Shown piece by piece: positions 43,563 through 51,964 of a stretch of DNA of 64,000 bases. The stretch covers positions 10,545-74,544 of the forward strand of contig CAZWLA010000003.1 of assembly GCA_964633845.1 (NCBI GenBank). Direction: 5' to 3'. This DNA comes from JADHTT01 sp964633845. GTDB lineage: Bacteria; Campylobacterota; Campylobacteria; Campylobacterales; Arcobacteraceae. Position 1 is the stretch's first letter. Each line of letters opens with the position of its first letter. The notes beneath the pieces were generated by a model. The model was not told the origin of the DNA and made no database searches. It worked only from the letters and a program-made list of their open reading frames with translations. The position numbers and the translations under genes are program-made.

Positions 43563-45175
43563 TGCAAAAACTGTTTATAATTTTAGTTTTTATTCTTGCT
43601 AATTTAAATGCTGCAAGTGAATTAGCAAGAGCACAACTATTAGAAATATCTAGCTATGAAGAGCAAGTTCAAGATATAGATGAAGAATTGTCTGAGAATA
43701 TTTGGATTAAGAGATATAATAATTATTTAACATATAGAAATATTGAAAATGAACTAAAGCAGATTAGAATTGATGCTAAAAAGTATGGTAAATGGAAAGG
43801 TGAGAAGTGGAAAGAGAGGTCTTATCAGCTTCATAATAAAGTGAAGATAAAAGAGAATGAGCTTGAATTAATTAGTGAATATAAAGATTCACCAATAGGT
43901 AATAAAATTAAACCTCATGAGATAAAAAAGGTACCAGAAGTAACAAACCCATTTGCAATTATAGAAGCATTGTCTTATATAGCACAATTAGAAGATAATA
44001 AAAATCAATATGCTCAAATAAATATAGAAATTGGTGAATTACTTGGCTTACTTGTAAAAAAAGAGGAATTGTTTAAAAAGATATTAGCTATACGTAAAAG
44101 TGAAGCACTTAAGGCTAAACTGAAGCTATTAAGTACAGAAGTAAAAGATTTTGTAATGGTGGTTGACATTGTATCTACTACAGATGGAGTGTTTAGTAAG
44201 AAAATAGAGCAAATTTCACTAGAAGTTGAAGATCAGATTGATGATGAAATATTTAGAACATTAAAGATAGTATTTGTAATAGCACTGCTATTTGCTGCAT
44301 CATTTGGTGCTAGATTTGCTGTTAAGAGTTATTTAAAAGAGAAAGATGATGATCAGCATTATACAATCAATAAGATTATCAGTTTCTCTGTAATTGTAGT
44401 TTCTATTGTTGTTCTACTTTTCTCATATATTGAAAATGCTTCATATCTAGTAACATTTTTAGGTTTTGCGTCAGCGGGTATTGCTATTGCTCTAAAAGAT
44501 TGGTTTATGTCAATGTTTGGATGGATGGCTATTATGACAAGCGGTGCTATACATGTAGGAGATAGAATAAAAGTTACTAAAGATGGTGTAGAAGTAGTTG
44601 GTGATGTACTTGATATATCTTTGTTTAAAATTTCAATAAGAGAAGATGTTACAATAACATCATATATGACAAATAGGCGTTCAGGTAGAGTATTTTTTAT
44701 CCCAAATAACTATATCTTTACTGATCTTATATCAAACTATACTTATGATGATCTTCGAACTGTATGGGATGGTATAGATGTTTATATTACATTTGATTCA
44801 AACCATGAAAAAGCTGTTGAAATTGCAAAAACAATCACAACAAAATATGCACATGGTTATACTGAATTAGCTAAAAAAAGACTTCAAAAAATGAAATCAA
44901 AGTATGTAATGAGAAGTATGAATCCAGACCCTAGAGTATTTTCATTTATAGAGCCATATGGTATAGTGATATCTTCTTGGTATCATACAAATTCATATGC
45001 AACTTTAGCATTAAGAAGTAAAATTAGTATGGAGATACTTGAAGCATACAAAAAAGAAGATGATATTGCTATTGCATATCCTACTCAAACTTTAAGAGTA
45101 TCAAATCATCAAGCACAGGCAGAAGCTATGCTGCCTGGTACAAATAGTGGATTGTTTGATGGTCCAGTTCAATAA
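43562..45175 (+). CDS. MscS-family mechanosensitive ion channel
   Basis: The 537-residue protein has a signal peptide, then a long helical periplasmic domain (about 20-225). Membrane segments lie at about 235-255, 275-290 and 300-325. The pore helix region LVTFLGFASAGIAIALKDWF and the following beta domain GAIHVGDRIKV are typical of MscS. It releases solutes on osmotic downshock. The 3' end overlaps mtaB. Confidence 0.92.
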   Translation: MQKLFIILVFILANLNAASELARAQLLEISSYEEQVQDIDEELSENIWIKRYNNYLTYRNIENELKQIRIDAKKYGKWKGEKWKERSYQLHNKVKIKENELELISEYKDSPIGNKIKPHEIKKVPEVTNPFAIIEALSYIAQLEDNKNQYAQINIEIGELLGLLVKKEELFKKILAIRKSEALKAKLKLLSTEVKDFVMVVDIVSTTDGVFSKKIEQISLEVEDQIDDEIFRTLKIVFVIALLFAASFGARFAVKSYLKEKDDDQHYTINKIISFSVIVVSIVVLLFSYIENASYLVTFLGFASAGIAIALKDWFMSMFGWMAIMTSGAIHVGDRIKVTKDGVEVVGDVLDISLFKISIREDVTITSYMTNRRSGRVFFIPNNYIFTDLISNYTYDDLRTVWDGIDVYITFDSNHEKAVEIAKTITTKYAHGYTELAKKRLQKMKSKYVMRSMNPDPRVFSFIEPYGIVISSWYHTNSYATLALRSKISMEILEAYKKEDDIAIAYPTQTLRVSNHQAQAEAMLPGTNSGLFDGPVQ

Positions 45176-46448
45176 GCCAAAAGTTTATTTTAAAACATTT
45201 GGCTGTCGAACAAATGTATTTGATAGTCAAGTAATGATGAATAATCTAAAGGACTTTGATGTTACTTTGGATGAAAAAGAAGCAAATATTGTAGTTGTAA
45301 ACTCATGTACAGTTACAAATTCAGCAGATTCTACAGCAAGATCTTATATTAATAGTCTTAAAAAATTACCACTAAACCCACGAGTTGTCTTTACAGGATG
45401 TGGAGTATGGACAAAAGGTGAAGATCTATTTAAAAGTGAAAAAATAGATGCTTTGTTTGGTCATAGTGAAAAGGAAAAGATTAATACTTTACTAAAAGAT
45501 GAAAGTAGGTTTTTCCAAGCTGGTGATTTGAAGCATATTGATGAAACTATTATAGATAAGATGATTGGTAAGAGTAGGGCATTTATAAAAATACAAGAGG
45601 GTTGTGATTTTAGATGTAGTTATTGTATTATCCCATTTGTAAGGGGTGACTCTAGAAGTTATGGTGAAGATAAAATATTAGAGCAAATTATTCTACTAGC
45701 CTCAAATGGTTTTGGTGAATTTATTTTAACCGGTACAAATCTTGGCTCATATGGTAAATGGGAAGATGGAAAAGATGGTTTAGCTACACTGCTTCAAAAA
45801 ATTTCACAGATACGAGGGGTAAGAAGAATTAGACTTGGAAGTGTTGAGCCTATACAAATAACTGATCAATTTAAAGAACTTTTAGATGAGCCTTGGATGG
45901 CAAAGCATCTTCATATTGCTTTACAGCATACTACTAAAGATATGTTAAATCTTATGAACAGAAGAAATAAACTTAAAAGTGATCTTGAGCTTTTTGAATA
46001 TATAGCTAATAAGGGATATGCACTAGGTACTGATTTTATAGTAGGTCACCCAGGTGAGACAGATGAACTATGGGAAGAAGCTATAGAAAATATTCATAAA
46101 TTCCCACTTACACATATTCATAGCTTTACATATAGCAAAAGAGATGGAACACCAAGTGCAACGATGAAAATGCAAGTCAATGGTGCAATATCAAAACATC
46201 GAAATCAAGAGCTAAATAATATTATTGATGAGAAAAATAAAATATTTAGAGAACAATTAGCTATTAAAAAAGCACCATTAGAAGTATTAATAGAATCTAA
46301 AAAAGATAATAGTGAAGATATTTATATAGGATATGATCAATACTTTAATAGTATTGAGGTACAAAGTAGTGAAGATTTAGTTGGTAATTGGATATATTTA
46401 GAAGATTATAATGTACAGGAGAGAGTGAATGTTTCAAGATTTAAATAA
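45159..46448 (+). CDS. mtaB: tRNA t6A37 methylthiotransferase MtaB
   Basis: This radical-SAM methylthiotransferase adds the methylthio group to t6A at position 37 of tRNA. Of 429 residues, the N-terminal UPF0004 domain has cysteines in TFGCRTN, NSCTVTN and TGCGVW for the second iron-sulfur cluster. The radical-SAM cluster is CDFRCSYC, and a C-terminal TRAM-like region follows. The frame is open from 45147; ATG 45159 gives the usual N terminus MVQFNKPKVYFKT. It overlaps the channel gene by 17 bases and the AAA gene by 20. Confidence 0.93.
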   Translation: MVQFNKPKVYFKTFGCRTNVFDSQVMMNNLKDFDVTLDEKEANIVVVNSCTVTNSADSTARSYINSLKKLPLNPRVVFTGCGVWTKGEDLFKSEKIDALFGHSEKEKINTLLKDESRFFQAGDLKHIDETIIDKMIGKSRAFIKIQEGCDFRCSYCIIPFVRGDSRSYGEDKILEQIILLASNGFGEFILTGTNLGSYGKWEDGKDGLATLLQKISQIRGVRRIRLGSVEPIQITDQFKELLDEPWMAKHLHIALQHTTKDMLNLMNRRNKLKSDLELFEYIANKGYALGTDFIVGHPGETDELWEEAIENIHKFPLTHIHSFTYSKRDGTPSATMKMQVNGAISKHRNQELNNIIDEKNKIFREQLAIKKAPLEVLIESKKDNSEDIYIGYDQYFNSIEVQSSEDLVGNWIYLEDYNVQERVNVSRFK

Positions 46449-47859
46449 AAATAACAATAATACAATTAATATGATGATTTTTTCTGCTATTGTAATTGCT
46501 ATACTTTTAATATATGTTTTATTTCAAAGTAGTAGCTCTAGTAGTATTGATACTGCAAATTATATATTTGGAATATCTATTTTAGCTATAGGTTTAGCTA
46601 TAGCATTTAGGTTAAAACAAAAAGAGACAAATGATAATGGTTCAAATACAGTATCACAACAAACTCAAACTACTTCAGATGAGATGAGTACTATTTCACA
46701 TATTGAAGCTACTACAAGTGATGTTAAATTTGATGATATTGCAGGTATTGATGAGGTAAAGGGTGAGCTTACTGATGTAGTTGATTTTTTAAATAAACCA
46801 GAAAAATATCTTAAGCATAATGTTAAACTACCTAAAGGTGTATTATTAGTGGGTCCTCCAGGTGTAGGAAAAACAATGATAGCAAAGGCTGTGGCAAATG
46901 AAGCAAATGTACCATTTTATTATCAAAGTGGTGCTAGTTTTGTTCATATATATGTAGGTATGGGTGCTAAAAAAGTACGAGAATTATTTGCTATGGCAAA
47001 ATCAAATTCGCCATCAATTGTTTTTATAGATGAGATTGATGCTATTGGTAAAGAAAGAGGTGTTGGTGGAAACGATGAGAGGGAAGCAACTCTGAATGAA
47101 CTATTAACTGCTATGGATGGATTTGATGATAAAAGCACTGTAATGGTTATAGCAGCTACAAATAAAGTTGATGTATTGGATGAAGCACTTTTAAGAGCTG
47201 GACGATTTGATAGACGAGTATATTTAGGTCTTCCTGGAAAAGAAGATAGAATTAAAATCATTAAAAAAGCTTGTCAAGATAGAAATTATAAATTTGATTT
47301 AGAAAGCCTAGCATCTGCGACATCTGGGTTTAATAGTGCTGCACTTGTAACAATCATAAATGAAGCACTACTTCATATGATTAAAAGAGATGGAATAAGT
47401 ATCTTAGAAGATGATATAGAAGAGGCTAAACAAAAAATACAGTTTGGGAAAAAGCAGATTGTTATATTAAATGATGAACAAAAAGATATTTTAGCAACAT
47501 ATCAAGCTGCAAAAGCCTTTGCAACTAGGAAAAAAGTTGCATTACATGATGAAGGTATCTCTTTTGAAGACTTAGTATATCCTTCAAAAATACAACTTCA
47601 ACAACAAATATTTGCATTATTGTCAGGTAGTATAGGTGTTTCTATATTAAAGAAAAGTGAACACTTAGTATATGAAAGTGAAATTAATCGTGCATATAAG
47701 ATTGCTAATGATATTGTGACAAGATATAAATTATCAACATCAACTCAAGAGTCAATTATTCAAGAGACAAAGCTTTTGCTTTCACAAATGATAAATCAAA
47801 ATAAAGATGAGATATTAAAGCTAAAAGAACAACTTTTAAAGGATGAAGTTGTATTTTAG
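46429..47859 (+). CDS. FtsH-like AAA ATPase lacking the protease motif
   Basis: The 476-residue protein has two N-terminal membrane segments (about 13-29 and 42-60) and a complete AAA module: FDDIAGIDEVK, Walker A GPPGVGKT near 141, Walker B IVFIDEID, pore loop FVHIYVGMGA, and the second region of homology ATNKVDVLDEALLRAGRFDRR. The peptidase-like C-terminal part aligns with FtsH, but the zinc motif HEAGH is replaced by YQAAK near residues 358-362. It should therefore unfold or remodel membrane proteins without cutting them. It lies between mtaB and bioV. Confidence 0.88.
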   Translation: MFQDLNKNNNNTINMMIFSAIVIAILLIYVLFQSSSSSSIDTANYIFGISILAIGLAIAFRLKQKETNDNGSNTVSQQTQTTSDEMSTISHIEATTSDVKFDDIAGIDEVKGELTDVVDFLNKPEKYLKHNVKLPKGVLLVGPPGVGKTMIAKAVANEANVPFYYQSGASFVHIYVGMGAKKVRELFAMAKSNSPSIVFIDEIDAIGKERGVGGNDEREATLNELLTAMDGFDDKSTVMVIAATNKVDVLDEALLRAGRFDRRVYLGLPGKEDRIKIIKKACQDRNYKFDLESLASATSGFNSAALVTIINEALLHMIKRDGISILEDDIEEAKQKIQFGKKQIVILNDEQKDILATYQAAKAFATRKKVALHDEGISFEDLVYPSKIQLQQQIFALLSGSIGVSILKKSEHLVYESEINRAYKIANDIVTRYKLSTSTQESIIQETKLLLSQMINQNKDEILKLKEQLLKDEVVF

Positions 47860-48352
47860 TGGGTTTTCTTTAGATGGTGAAAAAGAGCTATTTAAAGAAT
47901 ATTTAGATGATAACGAGTTTACAGTAAGTGGATTTTCATATGGTGCACAAAAAGCTTTTGAGTATGTACTTAGTACAAATAGAAGAATAGATAAACTTCA
48001 ATTATTTTCGCCAGCTTTTTTTCAAAATAAAGATAAAAAATACAAGAGACTACAATTGATGTTTTTTAATAAGAATCAAGATGAGTATTGTAGAAATTTT
48101 TTAGAAAATGTATCTTATGGTTCTAGTGCACAACTTGAGTCATACTTTAAAGTAGGTAGTCAAACTGAACTTGAAGAATTATTATACTATAATTGGGAAA
48201 AATCAGACCTACAAGCCCTTAACAATAAGGGTGTAGCTATAGAAGTTTACTTAGGAAATGATGATAAAATAATTGATAGCAGTGAAGCATATATATTTTT
48301 TAAAGAGTTTGCAACTGTATATTATTTAAAAGATAAAGGACATATTCTATGA
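47843..48352 (+). CDS. bioV: Pimeloyl-ACP methyl ester esterase BioV
   Basis: The 169-residue protein is the short alpha/beta hydrolase known from Helicobacter pylori that releases pimeloyl-ACP for biotin synthesis. The nucleophile serine is in VSGFSYGAQKAFEY, an aspartate lies in YLGNDDKIID, and the histidine in DKGHIL at the C terminus. The pattern LQLFSPAFFQNK...YKRLQLMFF matches the H. pylori protein. It overlaps the AAA gene by 17 bases and glyS by four. Confidence 0.88.
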   Translation: MKLYFSGFSLDGEKELFKEYLDDNEFTVSGFSYGAQKAFEYVLSTNRRIDKLQLFSPAFFQNKDKKYKRLQLMFFNKNQDEYCRNFLENVSYGSSAQLESYFKVGSQTELEELLYYNWEKSDLQALNNKGVAIEVYLGNDDKIIDSSEAYIFFKEFATVYYLKDKGHIL

Positions 48353-50502
48353 TGGAAGTATTAAATACCATTGCATGGATAGGATTTGCATACATTTTAT
48401 TTATCTATATTAGAGGGATGAATGAAACACAAGTACAAAAGCATGTAGATATGCTAGATAAAAAGAAAAATAAAGATGCACAGAAGCAAAAAGAAGAGGA
48501 ACAAGAAAAAATGATTAAACCATTATTAGTTGAAATTTCAGTTGAAGAGCTACCAGCAATACCATTTTTAAAAGAATTACCAAACATTGAAAAAAAATGG
48601 GCTGATATTTTAGAGGCAAATAATCTTCTATGTGAGTTTAATTTTTATTATACACCAAGAAGATTGGTATTTTGGCATAGAGAATTTAAAGTAGCACAGG
48701 ATGATACTATAGTAGAACAGCTTGGAGCTCCTGTTAAAATTGCATATAAAGATGGAGAACCTACAGGTGCTGCTATTGGATTTGCTAAAAAATGTGGTGT
48801 AGATGTATCTCAACTAGAAACAATTGATAAGGGTAGAGGTGAAGTTCTTTACTTTAAACAAGAGCTTAAAGGGAAAGAATCAAAAAAATTATTAAATGAT
48901 ATAGTAAACGAATTTGTCAAATCACTTAATTTTGGTAAGTCGATGAAGTGGGGATCGCGAACAGATAGTTTTATTAGACCTATTAGGGGATTATCAATAG
49001 TTCTTGGTGATGATTTAGTAGATGGTGAACTTTATGGTATGAAATCAGAAAAATCAAGCTTTGCGCACAGAATGGTAAGTTATGATAAATTTAATTTTGA
49101 TTTTGCTGGTGACTATTTTTGTAAACTAGATAAGCATGGTGTAGTTTTATATCAAGATGAGAGAAGAAAACTTATTTTAGATCAGATGAAAAAAATTGAA
49201 TCAGAAAATAATTTTGAGATTATTGTTGATGAAGATCTTTTAGATGAAGTTGTAGCTATTACAGAATATCCTACAGCACTTGTGGGTAAATTTGATGAAG
49301 AGTTTTTAGAGCTTCCTGCAGAAGTTATTGTAGGATCTATGAAAGAACATCAAAGATATTTTGAAGTGTTTGAAAATGGAAAAATTACTAATAAGTTTAT
49401 AGTTGTATCAAATTCATATACAAAAGATTTTACGCAAATTATTGCTGGAAATGAAAAGGTATTAAGACCAAGACTTGCTGATGGAATGTTTTTCTATAGA
49501 AATGACCTAAGAAATGGACTCTGTAATGAAGGTCTAAAAAAGATAACCTTTATAGAAGGTATGGGATCTTTATATGAAAAAGTACAAAGAGAAGCTATCC
49601 TAGCAAAAGAATTAGCTAAGTCATTTAATATGTGCGAGGATGATATAGTTCTTTTAGAAAAAGCTGTGATGATGAGTAAATCTGACCTTTTGACAGATAT
49701 GGTATATGAATTTACAGACTTACAAGGTCTAATGGGATACTACTATGCAAAAGCTGCTGGAGAAGATGAGAAAGTTTATACTGCAATTAAAGAACAATAT
49801 CTTCCAGATGGTGAGGATAGTGAACTACCATCATCAAAATTTTCAGCTATTGTAGCACTATCAAATAAAATTGATACAATTAAAGAATTATTTGCTGTTG
49901 GTATGATACCTACAGGTAGTCGTGATCCATTTGCTTTAAGACGAGCAGCAGCAGGAATAGTAAAGATTTGTATTGAACATAAATTAAATTTAGATATTAC
50001 AAAACTTGTATCTAGAGATATTGTTGAATTTTTTAATGAAAGATTATTTAAAATATATTCTGAGATAAATCCAAGTGTAATAAAAGCTGTATTAAGTACT
50101 GGGGAAGGTGATATTATTGAAATTGATTCAAAACTAAATGCACTAAATCCAATAGTACAAAGTAGTGACTTCAAGGAATATAGTGCTACATTTAAAAGAG
50201 TTGCAAATATTATTAAAGACTTAGATACTTCATCTTCATTAGTTATAGATGAATCATTATTTGAAGATGTAGCAGAAAAAGAATTGTTTACTAGTTATAT
50301 AAGTGTTGTATCAAAAGAATGTGTAACATATGATGAAGAACTTGAAGCCTTATTTGGATTAAAACCACAGCTTGATAAGTTCTTTGATGAAGTGTTTGTA
50401 AATCATGAAAATGAAGCTATTAAAACTAATAGAAAAAATTTAATTGGAAATACATATCAAGCATTTAAAACTATAGCTGATATTAAAGAAATCACTATAT
50501 AG
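48349..50502 (+). CDS. glyS: Glycyl-tRNA synthetase beta subunit with an N-terminal membrane-segment extension
   Basis: The class II GlyRS beta subunit normally begins near IKPLLVEISVEELPAIPFL. Here that segment starts at residue 55. The preceding 54 residues form an in-frame extension: a hydrophobic helix (about 6-21, TIAWIGFAYILFIYI) and a very charged coiled stretch (KKKNKDAQKQKEEEQEK). The rest (663 residues) is typical: GSRTDSFIRPIRGL, ITEYPTALVGKFDEEF, MKEHQRYFEV, GSRDPFALRRAAAG. An internal ATG at 48511 with a GAGG box 11 bases upstream could give the standard protein, so both forms, or two fused genes, are possible. It overlaps bioV by ATGA. Confidence 0.9.
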   Translation: MMEVLNTIAWIGFAYILFIYIRGMNETQVQKHVDMLDKKKNKDAQKQKEEEQEKMIKPLLVEISVEELPAIPFLKELPNIEKKWADILEANNLLCEFNFYYTPRRLVFWHREFKVAQDDTIVEQLGAPVKIAYKDGEPTGAAIGFAKKCGVDVSQLETIDKGRGEVLYFKQELKGKESKKLLNDIVNEFVKSLNFGKSMKWGSRTDSFIRPIRGLSIVLGDDLVDGELYGMKSEKSSFAHRMVSYDKFNFDFAGDYFCKLDKHGVVLYQDERRKLILDQMKKIESENNFEIIVDEDLLDEVVAITEYPTALVGKFDEEFLELPAEVIVGSMKEHQRYFEVFENGKITNKFIVVSNSYTKDFTQIIAGNEKVLRPRLADGMFFYRNDLRNGLCNEGLKKITFIEGMGSLYEKVQREAILAKELAKSFNMCEDDIVLLEKAVMMSKSDLLTDMVYEFTDLQGLMGYYYAKAAGEDEKVYTAIKEQYLPDGEDSELPSSKFSAIVALSNKIDTIKELFAVGMIPTGSRDPFALRRAAAGIVKICIEHKLNLDITKLVSRDIVEFFNERLFKIYSEINPSVIKAVLSTGEGDIIEIDSKLNALNPIVQSSDFKEYSATFKRVANIIKDLDTSSSLVIDESLFEDVAEKELFTSYISVVSKECVTYDEELEALFGLKPQLDKFFDEVFVNHENEAIKTNRKNLIGNTYQAFKTIADIKEITI

Positions 50503-50597
50503 TATTAAAGATTTAATATATAAGGGCTATACAATTTGTTTGATATGATTAATAAGTACTAATCCAATACTTTACATAATTTTTTAAATTGATATGA

Positions 50598-50603
50598 TAT
50601 ACT
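50598..50603 (+). promoter_or_regulatory. Putative promoter of the MNT/HEPN pair
   Basis: TATACT at 50598-50603 lies 34 bases before the MNT start. It is flanked by GATAT and ATATC arms that could form an operator for autoregulation. The evidence is weak. Confidence 0.3.
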
Positions 50604-50636
50604 GATATCTATATTAAATTCATAGGAGATGTTCAT

Positions 50637-50939
50637 ATGTCAAAACAATTTGATAAAACAAATATATTAAATTATCTAAAAGAACATTACTCTGAATTTC
50701 AAGAAAAATATGACCTTGAACAAATAGGTATATTTGGAAGCTATGCAAGAGATGAAGCAAATGAAAATAGCGACATAGATATATTTGTAAAAATGAAACC
50801 TACCTTGTCTAATTATGTTGATATTAAAGAAGAGCTTGAATCTGTATTTAATAAGCCTGTAGATATTGTAAGAATTAGAGATAAGATGAACCCATACTTG
50901 TTAAAAAGAATTCAAAAGGATGGTGTATATGTCTTATGA
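50637..50939 (+). CDS. MNT-type nucleotidyltransferase antitoxin
   Basis: The 100-residue protein has the minimal nucleotidyltransferase motif IGIFGSYARDEANENSDIDI (GS-x10-DxD). In MNT/HEPN pairs this protein silences the HEPN toxin, in studied cases by AMPylating it. It overlaps the HEPN gene by 11 bases. An AGGAG box precedes ATG 50637. Confidence 0.9.
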   Translation: MSKQFDKTNILNYLKEHYSEFQEKYDLEQIGIFGSYARDEANENSDIDIFVKMKPTLSNYVDIKEELESVFNKPVDIVRIRDKMNPYLLKRIQKDGVYVL

Positions 50940-51312
50940 TAAAGATTTAGTAATTGAAATACTGGATCAAATTATTGAAGCAATTGAAATTGTACAAAAA
51001 AGATGTGCATTTGCAAAATCTGAAGATGATTTTTGTGATACTGAAGAGGGGCAAGAAAAACTTGATGGTATTTGCATGAAGCTAGTGGCAGTTGGAGAGA
51101 GTCTAAAAAATATTGATAAAATTACAGATAAAGAACTTTTAGTAGAGTATCCACAAGTAGAGTGGAAAAAAGTTAAAGGCATTAGAGATATTATCTCGCA
51201 TCATTATTTTAATCTTGATGCAAGTGTCATATATGAAATTTGTACTGAGTACATTGATATTCTACTGGATACACTTAAAAAAATGAAATCTGATTTAGAA
51301 AAACAAAAGTAG
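50929..51312 (+). CDS. HEPN-domain toxin RNase
   Basis: The 127-residue protein is all-helical with the HEPN catalytic pattern R-x4-H in GIRDIISHHYFNLD and the family VEWKKVKG before it. HEPN toxins cut RNA as dimers. ATG 50929 has AAGGA at a good distance; the in-frame ATG at 50920 is too close to that box. It is partner to the MNT protein just upstream. Confidence 0.88.
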   Translation: MSYDKDLVIEILDQIIEAIEIVQKRCAFAKSEDDFCDTEEGQEKLDGICMKLVAVGESLKNIDKITDKELLVEYPQVEWKKVKGIRDIISHHYFNLDASVIYEICTEYIDILLDTLKKMKSDLEKQK

Positions 51313-51340
51313 AAAATGAATTTTGTTAAAAGGATTAGGG

Positions 51341-51397
51341 ATGTGTAAAACATGTGCTTTTAATGGCTCGATGGAAGAGATTAAAGAGATCAGTTAA
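51341..51397 (+). CDS. Very short frame with a CxxC motif
   Basis: AAAAGGATTAGGG precedes an ATG that opens an 18-residue frame, MCKTCAFNGSMEEIKEIS. The CKTC pair could bind metal. It may be the remaining start of a longer gene in this decayed region. I do not recognise it, and it may not be translated. Confidence 0.25.
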   Translation: MCKTCAFNGSMEEIKEIS

Positions 51398-51406
51398 TAT
51401 AAAATG

Positions 51407-51818
51407 ATTTATTTATATACATGGTTTTGCTGGAAGTGGTGCTGGGATGAAAGCATCACTTCTAAGAGATAAATTAAAATCTAAGAATATAATTGCACCA
51501 ACACTATCGTATGTACCAGATTTAGCTATAGATACACTAGAGCAACTTATACAAACATATATTAAGTATGAAAAAGTATATCTTATAGGCTCATCACTTG
51601 GTGGGTATTATGCTATTTATTTAGCTAATAAATATAATTTAAAAGCAGTACTTATTAACCCTTCGACAAATCCAAGAAACACATTATCAAATATGATTGG
51701 TCAGACTTTAAACTATGCTGATTTAAGTAAGTTTGAATGGAATCAAAATCATATAAATATGTTGATGCAATATAAGGTTGACAGATCAGTTTTTAGAGGT
51801 TCACTTATTAAATTATAA
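51407..51818 (+). pseudogene. Decayed YqiA-like alpha/beta hydrolase
   Basis: From 51416 the frame reads IYIHGFAGSGAGMKASLLRD, and further on LIGSSLGGYYAIYLA with the nucleophile serine and KAVLINPSTNPR, all typical of YqiA-like esterases. The ATG at 51403 is in another frame: a TTTATTTA tandem repeat just after it suggests a four-base insertion. The C terminus stops at residue 123 of the remaining frame, about 60 residues short, so the aspartate/histidine part of the triad is missing. An internal ATG at 51447 leaves a non-functional fragment. Confidence 0.7.
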
Positions 51819-51929
51819 GAAAAAGTATTAAATCAGGTGCCCATTTTTTTCATTAAGTCGTATTTTCTATAAATTGTTCTAATAAATTTTTCATGCAGTA
51901 ATTATATCAAATGGAATGTAATTATTTGC
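51819..51929. other. Non-coding remnant before the MnmC-like gene
   Basis: No gene of normal size is seen. On the minus strand the stretch ends a short frame (FIRTIYRKYDLMKKMGT, stop near 51838), which may be the tail of a lost gene. The rest is AT-rich sequence leading into the promoter at 51926. Confidence 0.3.
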
Positions 51930-51935
51930 TATAAT
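51926..51935 (+). promoter_or_regulatory. Extended -10 promoter of the MnmC-like gene
   Basis: TTTGCTATAAT fits the Campylobacterota extended -10 pattern TTTGnTATAAT, with TATAAT at 51930-51935, 29 bases before the TTG start. Confidence 0.65.
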
Positions 51936-51964
51936 TACATAATCAAAAAAATTAGGCTAAAAAT

